NCBI GenBank assembly: GCA_910580185.1 | Contig: CAJTWC010000003.1 | Coordinates: 1-64,000 of the forward strand | Source of the DNA: an uncultured Bacilli bacterium | GTDB lineage: Bacteria > Bacillota_I > Bacilli_A > RF39 > UBA660 | Direction of reading: 5' to 3' | Length of the DNA: 64,000 nucleotides | In this document: one piece after another, positions 26,114-34,740 of the stretch | Layout: every line of letters starts with the position of its first letter | Numbering within the stretch: position 1 is the first letter of the stretch | Position numbers and translations under genes: made by a program | Notes under the pieces: model-generated | Databases searched by the model: none | The model's input: the letters and a program-made list of their open reading frames with translations, nothing else | What the model was told of the DNA's origin: nothing

Positions 26114-27191
26114 CGTTAATGATGAATATAAAAGTTTAAAATATAAAATAACAAATAATAGTTTATTAATTATAAATACAATAAGTCAAAAATTAGATGA
26201 ATATACTAAATATAAAGTAGAATATGATAGACTTAATGGTATTTTTAATAAAGATGTTGAACCTTCAATTAAAAATGTTCAGTATTTGATTGATAAATAT
26301 ATTAAATTTTTTAAAAACATTTCAGAAATTGACATTATTTATGTTGATATTGATAATTATATTAATCAATTAATAAATATATATAATGGATTTTTAAATA
26401 TGAATAACACCAAAACTTTTTCAAATAAGGTTGAAAAATTAGAAAACATTTTAAAGATGAACATTACAATACAAAAAATTAAAGCATTTTTTAAATTTAT
26501 AGACGATGAGTTATCAAACAAAAACTATGGTGATAAGGCACATGAAGTATTGCTAAGAAAAACGCTTATTGTTTTATGTGATTTTAAAGATGAAATAATT
26601 CATAAAATGCATAAACGTGGTAATGATTTTATTCAACTTGCTCATAATATTTGTGCAATACAAAACAATAACATAGTATTAGATTTACCTGTTAAACAAA
26701 ATAGTATTAAAAAGATAGAAGATTTATTTTTAAATTTAAATTTTGATGATAATGAATTATTGCAACAATTACAAAATTATAATTCTTGTATAAATATTAT
26801 GAAAGAAAATAAAGAAAAAAATATAAATAGTAAAATGAAAAATGAGCCAAAACCAATAGATGTTGTTACTAGAAAGCAAAGAATGGAAGAACATGCTAAA
26901 TTAAGAAGTCAAAATAATGATGTTATTTTAGAAGAAAAAACTAAGAAAAAAGAAGTAGAAATTCCAGAAAATGTAAAAAGGTATCTAGAATCCTATATGC
27001 CTATTATATTAAATGATGAATATGATATTAATTTAGGACTTCCTGTTAAAGAAACTCCTAATTATGAATTGATAATAAATCAAATGCTAATAGAAGTACA
27101 AAAAGTAATTGATGATGAGCTAGCAAGCAATATATTAATTAAAAAACGTGATGCATTAGAAGATATAGCTAAAAACATGTATAAAAATTAG
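26103..27191 (+). CDS. Uncharacterised helical protein, 362 aa
   Basis: Overlaps the preceding gene by 11 bp, so it is translationally coupled to it. It has the same general plan: a helical Lys/Asn-rich body, a basic linker (NSKMKNEPKPIDVV), TRKQRMEEHAKLRSQNN and an acidic C-terminal domain. I see no catalytic motif, signal peptide or membrane segment. The two proteins may form a complex; this is inference from coupling and shared layout only. Confidence 0.7.
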   Translation: MTNNVNDEYKSLKYKITNNSLLIINTISQKLDEYTKYKVEYDRLNGIFNKDVEPSIKNVQYLIDKYIKFFKNISEIDIIYVDIDNYINQLINIYNGFLNMNNTKTFSNKVEKLENILKMNITIQKIKAFFKFIDDELSNKNYGDKAHEVLLRKTLIVLCDFKDEIIHKMHKRGNDFIQLAHNICAIQNNNIVLDLPVKQNSIKKIEDLFLNLNFDDNELLQQLQNYNSCINIMKENKEKNINSKMKNEPKPIDVVTRKQRMEEHAKLRSQNNDVILEEKTKKKEVEIPENVKRYLESYMPIILNDEYDINLGLPVKETPNYELIINQMLIEVQKVIDDELASNILIKKRDALEDIAKNMYKN

Positions 27192-27225
27192 AAGTTGTAA
27201 ACAACGTATTGACAGCTTCTTTTTT
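27191..27225 (+). terminator. Terminator overlapping the metal-resistance promoter
   Basis: GAAGTTG (27191-27197) pairs with CAGCTTC (27213-27219), with one wobble, before six T residues. The TTGACA of the next promoter straddles the loop and the right arm. Confidence 0.65.
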
Positions 27226-27237
27226 ATTACATATAAT
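27209..27237 (+). promoter_or_regulatory. Consensus promoter of the ArsR-ATPase operon
   Basis: TTGACA (27209-27214), 17 bp, TATAAT (27232-27237): perfect in both boxes and spacing, as expected for a strong promoter held off by a repressor. Confidence 0.92.
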
Positions 27238-27242
27238 ATTAG

Positions 27243-27264
27243 TATATGAACATATATTCATATA
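27243..27264. promoter_or_regulatory. Operator for the ArsR/SmtB-type repressor
   Basis: TATATGAA (27243-27250) and TTCATATA (27257-27264) are perfect 8-bp arms with a 6-bp centre, located at the predicted transcription start. The ATGAA-N6-TTCAT core matches the operator type bound by the SmtB/CzrA/CadC group. Confidence 0.85.
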
Positions 27265-27278
27265 GAAAGGATAGAGAT

Positions 27279-27572
27279 ATGAATTTATTAGATGATGATA
27301 AGATAATAGACTTATCAGAATTATTTAAAATGTTTGGTGATTCAACCAGAGTGAAAATAATGAACGTACTTATTAATAACGAAATGTGCGTTAATGATAT
27401 ATCAGAAAAAATTAAAGTTAGTCAGTCGGCAGTAAGCCATCAACTTAGAATTCTTAAGGATTCTAAACTTGTAAAGTATAGAAAAGAAGGCAATTTAACA
27501 TACTATTTTTTAGCAGATGATCACGTTGAAAAAATATTTAAGATGGGATGTGAGCACATAAATGAAGTGTAA
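27279..27572 (+). CDS. ArsR/SmtB-family metal-sensing repressor
   Basis: 97 aa with a winged-helix core: FGDSTRVKIMNVL, then the recognition helix VSQSAVSHQLRILKDSKLV. In the last helix Asp80, His82, His93 and Glu96 reproduce the spacing of the SmtB/CzrA alpha-5 zinc site (D-x-H...H-x-x-E). No N-terminal cadmium-type CxC site is present. Predicted to release the operator at 27243 when zinc or a similar ion binds. An in-frame ATG at 27246 lies within the operator and is rejected as start; ATG 27279 follows GAAAGGA. The end overlaps the ATPase gene by 11 bp. Confidence 0.9.
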   Translation: MNLLDDDKIIDLSELFKMFGDSTRVKIMNVLINNEMCVNDISEKIKVSQSAVSHQLRILKDSKLVKYRKEGNLTYYFLADDHVEKIFKMGCEHINEV

Positions 27573-29601
27573 GTATAAATTAAATAACTTAGATTGTGCT
27601 AACTGTGCTAATAAAATAGAACAAACATTAAAGAAGGATAAAAACATTAATGATGCGAGTGTTAATTTTACTAAATTAACGGTTATGGTAGACACTAATA
27701 TGGAAAAAGGTGTTAAAACATATGTTTCTAACGTAGTAAAGAGTATAGAGCCAGGTGTAGATGTACTTGATTTAAACGAAAACATTAATACTAAAAAAAA
27801 TGTATTGTTTCATACGTTAAGATTAGTTATTGGAATAATAACCTCGCTCTTTGGAATGTTTGTTTTTAAAGGTAATATATCTAAAGTATTAATAATTATA
27901 GGTTATGTTGTTCTTCTGCTTAGAACCTTTACTAACGCAGTTAAATTATTATTTAAATCAAAGACGATAAACGAAAATCTACTTGTTACCATATCTTGCG
28001 TAGGAGCATATTTAACTAATAATATTCATGAGGGCTTAATGGTTATAATACTTTATGAAATAGGCAAAATACTTGAAGAATTAGCCGTTAATAACTCTCG
28101 TAAAGAGGTTCGTAACTTAATGGATATAAAACCAGAATACGCTAATTTAAAGACCAATAAAGAAGATGTTCAGGTAAGCCCTGAAACGGTTAAAATTGGC
28201 GATATAATAGTAATCAAACAAGGTGAAAAAGTACCTTTAGACGGCATTATAATAAAAGGTAGCGCTAAACTTAATACTGCTGCTTTAACTGGTGAGTCTA
28301 AACTTAGAAAAGTAACCATTAATGATAAAGTATTATCTGGAAGTGTAAACGAAAGTGGCTTAATAGAACTTAAAGTAACTAATCTTTATAATGATAGTAC
28401 GGTATCTAGAATCTTAGAATTAGTAGAATCTGCTGGTGATAGAAAAGCTAAAACGGAAACCTTTGTTGCAAAGGCTGCTAAAATATATACTCCAGTAGTA
28501 TTAGTTCTAGCTTGTATGGTAGCAATTTTCTTGCCAATATTGTTTAATGTAAGTATAAGTACTGCTATATATAGGGCTTTAGTATTCCTAGTAATATCTT
28601 GTCCATGTGCAATTGCTATATCAGTTCCACTTAGTTACTTCTCTGGAATAGGTAAAGCATCTAAAGATGGGATATTAGTAAAGGGTAGTGATTATTTAGA
28701 TGCACTTGGAAATATAAATAAGATAATCTTTGATAAAACTGGTACTATTACAACTGGTAATTATAGTGATTATAAGTTATCTATTTTAGATGACAATTAT
28801 AAAGAAAAAGATATTATTAGATTATACGTTAAAGGAGAAAAACTATCTAACCATCCAATAGCAAAAGGAATTATTAACGTGTTTAATATAAACGTTAAAA
28901 CTAATGATATTACTAACTTTAAAGAAACCTCTGGAAAAGGTATTTCTTATGAATTAGATGGTAAGAAAATAAAAATAGGACGGGGTTCTTTTTGTAAAGC
29001 TAAAGAGAAATCAAATGCAATATATTTAAGCGTTGATGATAAAGTAACTGCAAAATTAGAATTAGTAGATGGAATTAAAAAGGACGCTAAGAAAACTATT
29101 AATGAATTAAAGAAACTAGGTATTACGCCATATATGTTTACTGGTGATAATAAAGATATTGCTCTTAATATTGCTAAAAAAGTAGGTATAGGAAATACTA
29201 AGTATGAATTATTGCCAGAAGATAAATATAAATTATTAGAAGAGGAAATATCATCTAATAATGGTATTACTGCCTTTGTTGGGGATGGCATAAATGATGC
29301 TCCATCACTGGCAAGAGCAAACGTAGGTATATCAATGGGTTCTATTGGAAGTGCGTCTGCAATAGAAGCATCAGACGTCGTTATAATGACTGATGAGTTA
29401 GATAAAATAGTAGATGGAATAAAGATATCTAAACATACTAGTAAAATAATTAAACAAAACTTAATATTTGCAATAGGTGTTAAAGTACTTGTATTAATAT
29501 TAAGTTCATTTGGAATCGCAAGTATGTGGCAAGCAGTATTTGCAGATACTGGCGTTACACTTCTTACAATTCTTAATACAACAAAAATATTAAAAAAATA
29601 G
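27562..29601 (+). CDS. P1B-type Zn/Cd/Pb-exporting ATPase (ZntA/CadA-like)
   Basis: 679 aa. An N-terminal heavy-metal domain has Cys12-x-x-Cys15 in LDCANCANK. Membrane Cys-Pro-Cys is at about 347-349 (ISCPCAIAIS), the phosphorylated Asp391 in DKTGT, and the nucleotide-binding loop in TGDNKDIA with GDGINDAPSLA. The last membrane segment has ADTGVTLLTILN, whose Asp matches the class that exports zinc, cadmium and lead rather than copper. Together with the upstream sensor it forms a self-contained metal efflux operon. The terminator follows. Confidence 0.93.
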   Translation: MKCKYKLNNLDCANCANKIEQTLKKDKNINDASVNFTKLTVMVDTNMEKGVKTYVSNVVKSIEPGVDVLDLNENINTKKNVLFHTLRLVIGIITSLFGMFVFKGNISKVLIIIGYVVLLLRTFTNAVKLLFKSKTINENLLVTISCVGAYLTNNIHEGLMVIILYEIGKILEELAVNNSRKEVRNLMDIKPEYANLKTNKEDVQVSPETVKIGDIIVIKQGEKVPLDGIIIKGSAKLNTAALTGESKLRKVTINDKVLSGSVNESGLIELKVTNLYNDSTVSRILELVESAGDRKAKTETFVAKAAKIYTPVVLVLACMVAIFLPILFNVSISTAIYRALVFLVISCPCAIAISVPLSYFSGIGKASKDGILVKGSDYLDALGNINKIIFDKTGTITTGNYSDYKLSILDDNYKEKDIIRLYVKGEKLSNHPIAKGIINVFNINVKTNDITNFKETSGKGISYELDGKKIKIGRGSFCKAKEKSNAIYLSVDDKVTAKLELVDGIKKDAKKTINELKKLGITPYMFTGDNKDIALNIAKKVGIGNTKYELLPEDKYKLLEEEISSNNGITAFVGDGINDAPSLARANVGISMGSIGSASAIEASDVVIMTDELDKIVDGIKISKHTSKIIKQNLIFAIGVKVLVLILSSFGIASMWQAVFADTGVTLLTILNTTKILKK

Positions 29602-29610
29602 GATATATTA

Positions 29611-29638
29611 AAACCCGAGTTTTTTATGACTCGGGTTT
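29611..29638 (+). terminator. Terminator of the metal-efflux operon
   Basis: AAACCCGAGT (29611-29620) and ACTCGGGTTT (29629-29638) form a 10-bp stem. The T-run on the plus side is short, but reading from the other strand the tRNA gene behind it could also use this hairpin. Confidence 0.7.
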
Positions 29639-29648
29639 GATATTATAC

Positions 29649-29723
29649 TGGTGCCTCCTGTAAGAATCGAACTTACAATTCAGCCTTACCATGGCTGCGT
29701 TATACCACTTAACTAAGGAGGCA
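29649..29723 (-). tRNA. tRNA-Thr (anticodon GGT)
   Basis: On the minus strand: acceptor TGCCTCC pairs perfectly with GGAGGCA, D loop AGTTAAGTGGTATAACG, anticodon stem CAGCC/GGCTG with loop ATGGTAA giving GGT, T arm GTAAGTTCGATTCTTAC, and an encoded CCA. Confidence 0.95.
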
Positions 29724-29893
29724 AGCTAAATACATTCTATCATAATATATTCATATATTCAATAATAATACGTATGAAAATTCATTTAATAATTATGCTT
29801 TTAATTTTTATATTAAGAAGTATGGTATAATATAAGAAATAGAAAGCAGTTTTATTACTTGAAAATTAAAATAATATATAGAGGTGTATACAA

Positions 29894-30790
29894 TTGAAAA
29901 TTAAAACTTTAATAAAAGAAAATAGTTCAAAATCTAGAGATCCATACGTTTTATATTTTAATAATCTATATTATTATTGTTTTAGCCGTGATGATAAGAT
30001 TTATTTGTCTGTCTCAAAAGAATTAGATTCAATAGAAGAAAAAGAAGAAATAATTGTTTATGATAACGAAGAAGGATTAAAAAATCTATGGGCACCTGAA
30101 TTACATGTTATTAATGATAAATGCTATATTTATGTAGCTTGTGATGATGGTAATAATAAAAATCATAGAATGTATGTATTATATAATAACTCTAATGATC
30201 CATTAAAAAAGTATAAAAATAAAGGGATTATAAGTGATGTATCTAATAAGTGGGCTATTGATGGAACGATTTTAAATTATAAGAATGAATTATATTTTAT
30301 ATGGTCCGGATGTGATAAAAACATTCATTATAAACAAGAAATCTTTATTGCTAAAATGGCTAATCCATTTGAGATTGCAAGCGAGAAAGTATTGTTATCA
30401 ACTCCTGAATATGATTGGGAAAAACAAGGTGGGGATGGAGTGAAACTTGCTTTTGTTAATGAAGGTCCTGCTGTTCTTGAAATAAATGAAAAAGTATATC
30501 TTATATATTCAGCATCTGGTTGTTGGTGTAAGGACTATTGTTTAGGAGTGTTAGAATTAATAGGAGTTAATCCTCTTTCTAAAAGTTCTTGGAAAAAACA
30601 TGATAAACCAATATTTAGTAGCACTGAAAATATAATTGGTCCAGGTCATTGCTCGTTTGTCACAAATGATAATAGAAAAACATATATAGTTTTTCATTCA
30701 TTTAATAGCAAAAATAATTTAAATCTAGAAAATGTTAACGCTAGATATTTAAAGTTAAATTTTAATAATAATTGTAAATTAACATATTAA
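29894..30790 (+). CDS. Glycoside hydrolase family 43-like enzyme (intracellular)
   Basis: 298 aa, a single five-bladed beta-propeller. GH43 landmarks are present: the catalytic base Asp16 in SRDPYV, WAPELHVI, the pKa-modulating Asp at about 123 in AIDGTIL, the acid Glu at about 190 in NEGPAVL, and GPGHCSFV. Family members remove arabinose or xylose residues from plant polysaccharide fragments. There is no signal peptide, so it would act on imported oligosaccharides. TTG start at 29894 after GAGGTGTAT. An extended -10 (TGGTATAAT, 29823-29831) lies upstream. Confidence 0.88.
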   Translation: MKIKTLIKENSSKSRDPYVLYFNNLYYYCFSRDDKIYLSVSKELDSIEEKEEIIVYDNEEGLKNLWAPELHVINDKCYIYVACDDGNNKNHRMYVLYNNSNDPLKKYKNKGIISDVSNKWAIDGTILNYKNELYFIWSGCDKNIHYKQEIFIAKMANPFEIASEKVLLSTPEYDWEKQGGDGVKLAFVNEGPAVLEINEKVYLIYSASGCWCKDYCLGVLELIGVNPLSKSSWKKHDKPIFSSTENIIGPGHCSFVTNDNRKTYIVFHSFNSKNNLNLENVNARYLKLNFNNNCKLTY

Positions 30791-30811
30791 AAGAAAAAAT
30801 AGAGGTGCAAA

Positions 30812-31645
30812 ATGTTTATATATAAAAACACGTTTGATAATGTAAAAACCATTAATTGTAATTTTCCAGTCGAAGATCAGTTTTATGTTTTAGAAAACGA
30901 AGCGATTATTGCTGATGGGATAACCAGGGATCCCGTTGGTATAAGAGATTTTTCAAACCATACGTTTCAGGAGTTTTTAGATAAATATCCAAGACCAAGT
31001 GGCGCCGAATTAGCAGCAAAAGAAATCGTTAACACGTTTTCTAAAATAAATGGTTCATTAAAAGATAAACTAATTAAATGCAATGAAAGTGTAAAAAAAC
31101 TAAATGATTGTTATATAGGTAAGTGTGATTATCTAGAAAATGATTATTATGGAGCGGTGGCATCATGCATACATATTGAAGATAATGTTTTGGATTATGC
31201 TTACATATGTGATTGTGGTTTAATAGTTTATGATAAAGATGGAAATGTTAAGTTTCAAACAGGAGATGATAAAGAAATTTATAGTGACCCATACATAAAT
31301 CAAATTGGTATTCCTTGGAATTTACCAGAAGCAAGAGTGATAGTTAGAAGAGATTATCGAAATAATCCAGATAATATTAAAGATGGCAAAATTGTATCTT
31401 ATGGTGCACTAACTGGGGAAGAATCGGCAATAAAATTTATAAGGTGTGGTAGGTTGAAAATATCAGCTGGTGATATAATAGTTTTATATAGTGATGGCTT
31501 TACTAATTTTTTATATGACGATGAGTTTATATCTCATTTACTTAATTTTAATGAAGAACAATTTGAAAAATATGTAGATGAAAAGCAGGTAAGCGATTCT
31601 GATAAATATGGAAAAGAAAAAACACTAGTGCTATTCAAAAATTAA
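30812..31645 (+). CDS. PP2C-type (PPM) serine/threonine phosphatase-like protein, 277 aa
   Basis: PPM landmarks in order: EAIIADGITRDP (metal-binding Asp-Gly), GAELAAKEIVNTF, YYGAVASCIHIEDN, LDYAYICDCGLIVYD, then IVLYSDGFTNFL (second metal Asp) and SDKYGKEKTLVLF (last Asp). Predicted cytosolic metal-dependent phosphatase. No partner kinase is visible in the window, so the target is unknown. Follows the GH43 gene by 21 nt with AGAGGTG, possibly co-transcribed. Confidence 0.8.
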   Translation: MFIYKNTFDNVKTINCNFPVEDQFYVLENEAIIADGITRDPVGIRDFSNHTFQEFLDKYPRPSGAELAAKEIVNTFSKINGSLKDKLIKCNESVKKLNDCYIGKCDYLENDYYGAVASCIHIEDNVLDYAYICDCGLIVYDKDGNVKFQTGDDKEIYSDPYINQIGIPWNLPEARVIVRRDYRNNPDNIKDGKIVSYGALTGEESAIKFIRCGRLKISAGDIIVLYSDGFTNFLYDDEFISHLLNFNEEQFEKYVDEKQVSDSDKYGKEKTLVLFKN

Positions 31646-31687
31646 AGTTTATCATGCTTATTAAAATACTATGAAGGAGAAAGTTAT

Positions 31688-32233
31688 ATGAATGAATATT
31701 TTGATGTGTTAAATGAAAATGGAGAATATAAAGGTGAAGTGGTTAGTAGAGAAGAGTGTCATAAAAAAGGTTTATGGCATAGAGCAGTAGCTGTATTTAT
31801 TATAAGTAGTGATAATAAAAGAATTTTGTTACAACAAAGAAGTTCTTCTAAAAAACTATGGTCTAATTTATGGGATGTGACCGTAGGAGGACATGTGTTA
31901 ACTGGAGAACTTGGTTATGAGACAGTAATAAGAGAAACAATGGAAGAAATTGGAGTAAAATTAAATAAAGAATCTATAGATTTTATTGGAGGTACAATTT
32001 CAGAAAACACCAAAGGTGATATAATTAATAGACATTTCAACGAATTTTATGTGGTTCATAAAGATATAGATTTAAAAGATATTATTTTGCAAAAAGAAGA
32101 AGTTCAAGATATAAAGTGGTTTGATAAAGAAGATGTTATTTCAAAAATAAATGATAATTATGATGGTTTAACTAACAAAGCAGGTTGCTGGGAATATCTA
32201 ATAAAATATTTTGAAATAGGCGACTTGAATTAA
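31688..32233 (+). CDS. Nudix hydrolase, 181 aa
   Basis: A full Nudix box is present: GGHVLTGELGYETVIRETMEEIGV, in which G-x5-E-x7-REx2EE-x-G is satisfied. The N-terminus (LWHRAVAVFIISSDNKRILLQQRS) resembles the group related to isopentenyl-diphosphate isomerases. It hydrolyses a nucleoside diphosphate derivative or similar; the substrate is unknown. GAAGGAG ribosome site. One of a run of small phosphate-handling enzymes from 30.8 to 34.6 kb. Confidence 0.88.
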   Translation: MNEYFDVLNENGEYKGEVVSREECHKKGLWHRAVAVFIISSDNKRILLQQRSSSKKLWSNLWDVTVGGHVLTGELGYETVIRETMEEIGVKLNKESIDFIGGTISENTKGDIINRHFNEFYVVHKDIDLKDIILQKEEVQDIKWFDKEDVISKINDNYDGLTNKAGCWEYLIKYFEIGDLN

Positions 32234-32247
32234 GGGGGGGTAAACAT

Positions 32248-33012
32248 ATGAAAGAATTAAATAAATTAAATTTAATAGATAAAAAATATATAATATTTGA
32301 TATGGACGGTACCCTTATAGATTCTATTGGAGTTTGGAATCTAACAGATAAAAAATTAATAGAAAAATATGGTGGTAAAATTTCTGATTTAGAAACTATT
32401 CAAAATGAAAGGGACAATTTTTTACATAATAATGAAGGTTCTGATATATATGTTGAATATTGTAAATACTTAATAGAAAAAAACAATCTTAGTATTAAAG
32501 ATCCCAAAGAATTATTAAATATTAGGTGGAATAAATCAAGTGAGATATTAGAAAAAGAAATTGATTTTAAAGATGATGTAGTTTCTTTAATTTTAAGACT
32601 TAAAGAATTAGGTTTTATACTTGTTTTAGCTACCATGACAACTAAAGTTCAACTAGATATTTATTCAAAAAAAAATAAAAAAATGCTTAGCAAGATGAAT
32701 ATTGTTGATGTATTTGATTTAATTACTGATATGAGTGATGTTACAAATAAGAAACCCAATCCTGAAATATATTTAAAAGTTATGGAATATTATAATGCTC
32801 AACCAAGTGAATGCTTAGTATTTGAAGATTCATATACAGGAGTTTTAGCATCTAATAAAGCTGGTATTGAAGTTGTTAATATTCATGATAGATATGCTGA
32901 TGTAGATAGAAAAAAGATAAATGAATTAACTGATTATAGTATTGAAGGTTATGATGAGTTTTTAGAATTTGTAAATGATGTGTTTAAAGGAACTGCAAAA
33001 ATAAAAAAATAG
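32248..33012 (+). CDS. HAD-superfamily hydrolase (beta-phosphoglucomutase-like subfamily)
   Basis: 254 aa. HAD motif I FDMDGTLIDSI is at about residues 14-24, followed by an inserted helical cap, motif II at LVLATMTTK, motif III Lys in NKKPNPEIYLK and motif IV in VFEDSYTGVLA. A phosphatase or phosphomutase on a small substrate. The very strong AAGGGGGGG site precedes ATG 32248. It forms a close-packed unit with the Nudix gene before it and the P-loop/HD gene after it. Confidence 0.88.
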   Translation: MKELNKLNLIDKKYIIFDMDGTLIDSIGVWNLTDKKLIEKYGGKISDLETIQNERDNFLHNNEGSDIYVEYCKYLIEKNNLSIKDPKELLNIRWNKSSEILEKEIDFKDDVVSLILRLKELGFILVLATMTTKVQLDIYSKKNKKMLSKMNIVDVFDLITDMSDVTNKKPNPEIYLKVMEYYNAQPSECLVFEDSYTGVLASNKAGIEVVNIHDRYADVDRKKINELTDYSIEGYDEFLEFVNDVFKGTAKIKK

Positions 33013-33026
33013 GAGAATATCATAAT

Positions 33027-34112
33027 ATGTGTGTAAAAAGAAAAGGAATAATAATTGCAGGATACTCTGGAACAGGAAAAACTACACTTGCTAAAAAATA
33101 TAAAAATGTCATTGATTTAGATGCTTCAGAATATGTCTATGATGAAACAGATCTTTTAAATATTGATATTGAAAGAAGAAAAGGTGAATATAGAAAACCA
33201 AATCCTAATTGGCCTGGTAATTATATAGAAGCTATTAAAAAATCGCTTTATAAGTATGATATTGTTTTAGTTTGGGACAGAGAAGATATAATAGAAGAAT
33301 ATATAAAAAATAAGTTTAATTTTATGGTTTGTTATCCTTCTAAAAACGATCTAGATAATTATGTTCGAAGATATAAAAATAGAGGTAATTCCGATAAATA
33401 TATTAAAATGAAATTAAATCAATATGATAACCGTATAAAATTATATGATGAACTAAAACTAGAAAAAGTTATATTAAATAATAATGAAACAATTGAAGAT
33501 TGGTTATTGAAAAATAATTATTTAGTAAAAAATGAAAATTATAATGGTGATAGGATGGAAGAAAAAATAAAGTTAAAATTAAGAGAATTAGTTGATGATA
33601 AGAGGTATAATCATTCAATAATGGTTGCTGATGAAGCTAGAAGATTAGCTAAAAATTATAATTTAGATGAAGAGGTGGCATATCTTACTGGTTTATGCCA
33701 TGATATAGCCAAAAATTTTACCTTTGAAGAAAATGAAAAATGGATAGATAAATATAATCTTAATAAAGAACTATTAAATGATGAATACAAGAAAATGATT
33801 CACGCTGACATTGGGGCTTTAGTTGCTAAAGAATGGTTTGATTTTAGTGACGAAATGTGCAGTGCAATAAAGTATCATACTATTTGTCATAGCGTAATGA
33901 CTGATTTTGAAAAAATAATATTCATAGCAGACAAAACCGGTAGAGATAATTTATCTGACGAAATGATTGAGATAAAAGAATTATCATATAAAAATTTAGA
34001 TAAAGCAATTATTAAATTTTTAATCAATGAAGAAAAGTATTTAAAAAGTAAAGGTTTGGAGCTGCACCAGGAAGCTAAGACATTTATCAGTAATTATAAA
34101 TATAATAAGTAA
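33027..34112 (+). CDS. Fusion of a P-loop kinase-like domain and a YqeK-like HD domain, 361 aa
   Basis: Residues 1 to about 170: Walker A GYSGTGKTTLAKKY, a conserved KRNPNWPGNYIEA-like segment (here KPNPNWPGNYIEAI), and a DIVLVWD strand. Residues about 180-361: an HD domain (YNHSIMVADEARRLA, LTGLCHDIAKNFTFEE, HADIGALVA, IKYHTICH, FIADKT) like YqeK, the family that cleaves diadenosine tetraphosphate. Joining a kinase-like and an HD phosphohydrolase domain in one chain suggests opposing or sequential steps on one nucleotide-like substrate; that is inference. The next gene is a relative of the first domain. Confidence 0.82.
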   Translation: MCVKRKGIIIAGYSGTGKTTLAKKYKNVIDLDASEYVYDETDLLNIDIERRKGEYRKPNPNWPGNYIEAIKKSLYKYDIVLVWDREDIIEEYIKNKFNFMVCYPSKNDLDNYVRRYKNRGNSDKYIKMKLNQYDNRIKLYDELKLEKVILNNNETIEDWLLKNNYLVKNENYNGDRMEEKIKLKLRELVDDKRYNHSIMVADEARRLAKNYNLDEEVAYLTGLCHDIAKNFTFEENEKWIDKYNLNKELLNDEYKKMIHADIGALVAKEWFDFSDEMCSAIKYHTICHSVMTDFEKIIFIADKTGRDNLSDEMIEIKELSYKNLDKAIIKFLINEEKYLKSKGLELHQEAKTFISNYKYNK

Positions 34113-34139
34113 GAAACATGGAGTATAATGAGGTATAAT

Positions 34140-34631
34140 ATGGATAAAAAAGAATGTAAAATAATATCAGTTTTTTCGTGTTTAGGTAAAACTTATCTTG
34201 CAAGTAAATATAAAAATATATTAGACTTAGAAGCAAGCCATTATAAATGGATTTATAATGATAAAGAATTAGCTAAAGATGTTGAAAAAAGAAAAGGTGT
34301 AACGGATAGAATTTTAAACCCTGATTATCCAGAAAACTATTTAAAAGCAATAAATTCAAATATAGATAAATACAACATTATCTTAATAACTCCAGAAAAA
34401 ATGATAAGGGATATATTAAGAGAAAAAAATATTGATTACTACGTAGCATATCCTAAAAATCCAGAATTTGTAATGGAAAGAGCTATAAAAAGGGGAAATA
34501 ACATGCATTTTACCAATAGTTTAAAAATATCCTATGAGAAATGGTTTCCAGACAAAAATGAAAAAATATTAATTGTAAAAGATAATGAATATTTGGAAGA
34601 TATTTTAAAGACATATAAAATATTAAAATAA
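34140..34631 (+). CDS. P-loop NTPase-like protein related to the preceding gene's N-domain, 163 aa
   Basis: Shares with the preceding protein the early ASKYKNILDLEASHYKW region and the NPDYPENYLKAINSNIDKYNIILI block. Its P-loop is FSCLGKTYLASKY, an altered form of GxxGxGKT in which one glycine is replaced, as seen in a group of phage and gut-bacterial ATP-binding proteins. It ends with a RGNNMHFTNSLKISYEKW helix. Function unknown. ATG 34140 is chosen for its spacing behind GAGG; ATG 34128 is an alternative. Confidence 0.7.
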   Translation: MDKKECKIISVFSCLGKTYLASKYKNILDLEASHYKWIYNDKELAKDVEKRKGVTDRILNPDYPENYLKAINSNIDKYNIILITPEKMIRDILREKNIDYYVAYPKNPEFVMERAIKRGNNMHFTNSLKISYEKWFPDKNEKILIVKDNEYLEDILKTYKILK

Positions 34632-34661
34632 AATTAATTGATTTAAAATCTTATTTAGTAG

Positions 34662-34690
34662 AAAAGGTTAATATTTTATTAATCTTTTTT
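34662..34690 (+). terminator. Terminator after the phosphate-enzyme cluster
   Basis: AAAAGGTTAAT (34662-34672) pairs with ATTAATCTTTT (34678-34688), one wobble, 5-nt loop, then T residues. Confidence 0.7.
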
Positions 34691-34740
34691 ATTTTTATAA
34701 TATCTATGATAAAATGAAAGTACGTAGTAGGAGTGGTGTT

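Noticed and set aside
28947..29291. Minus-strand frame of 114 codons
   Set aside because: Shadow of the metal ATPase gene.
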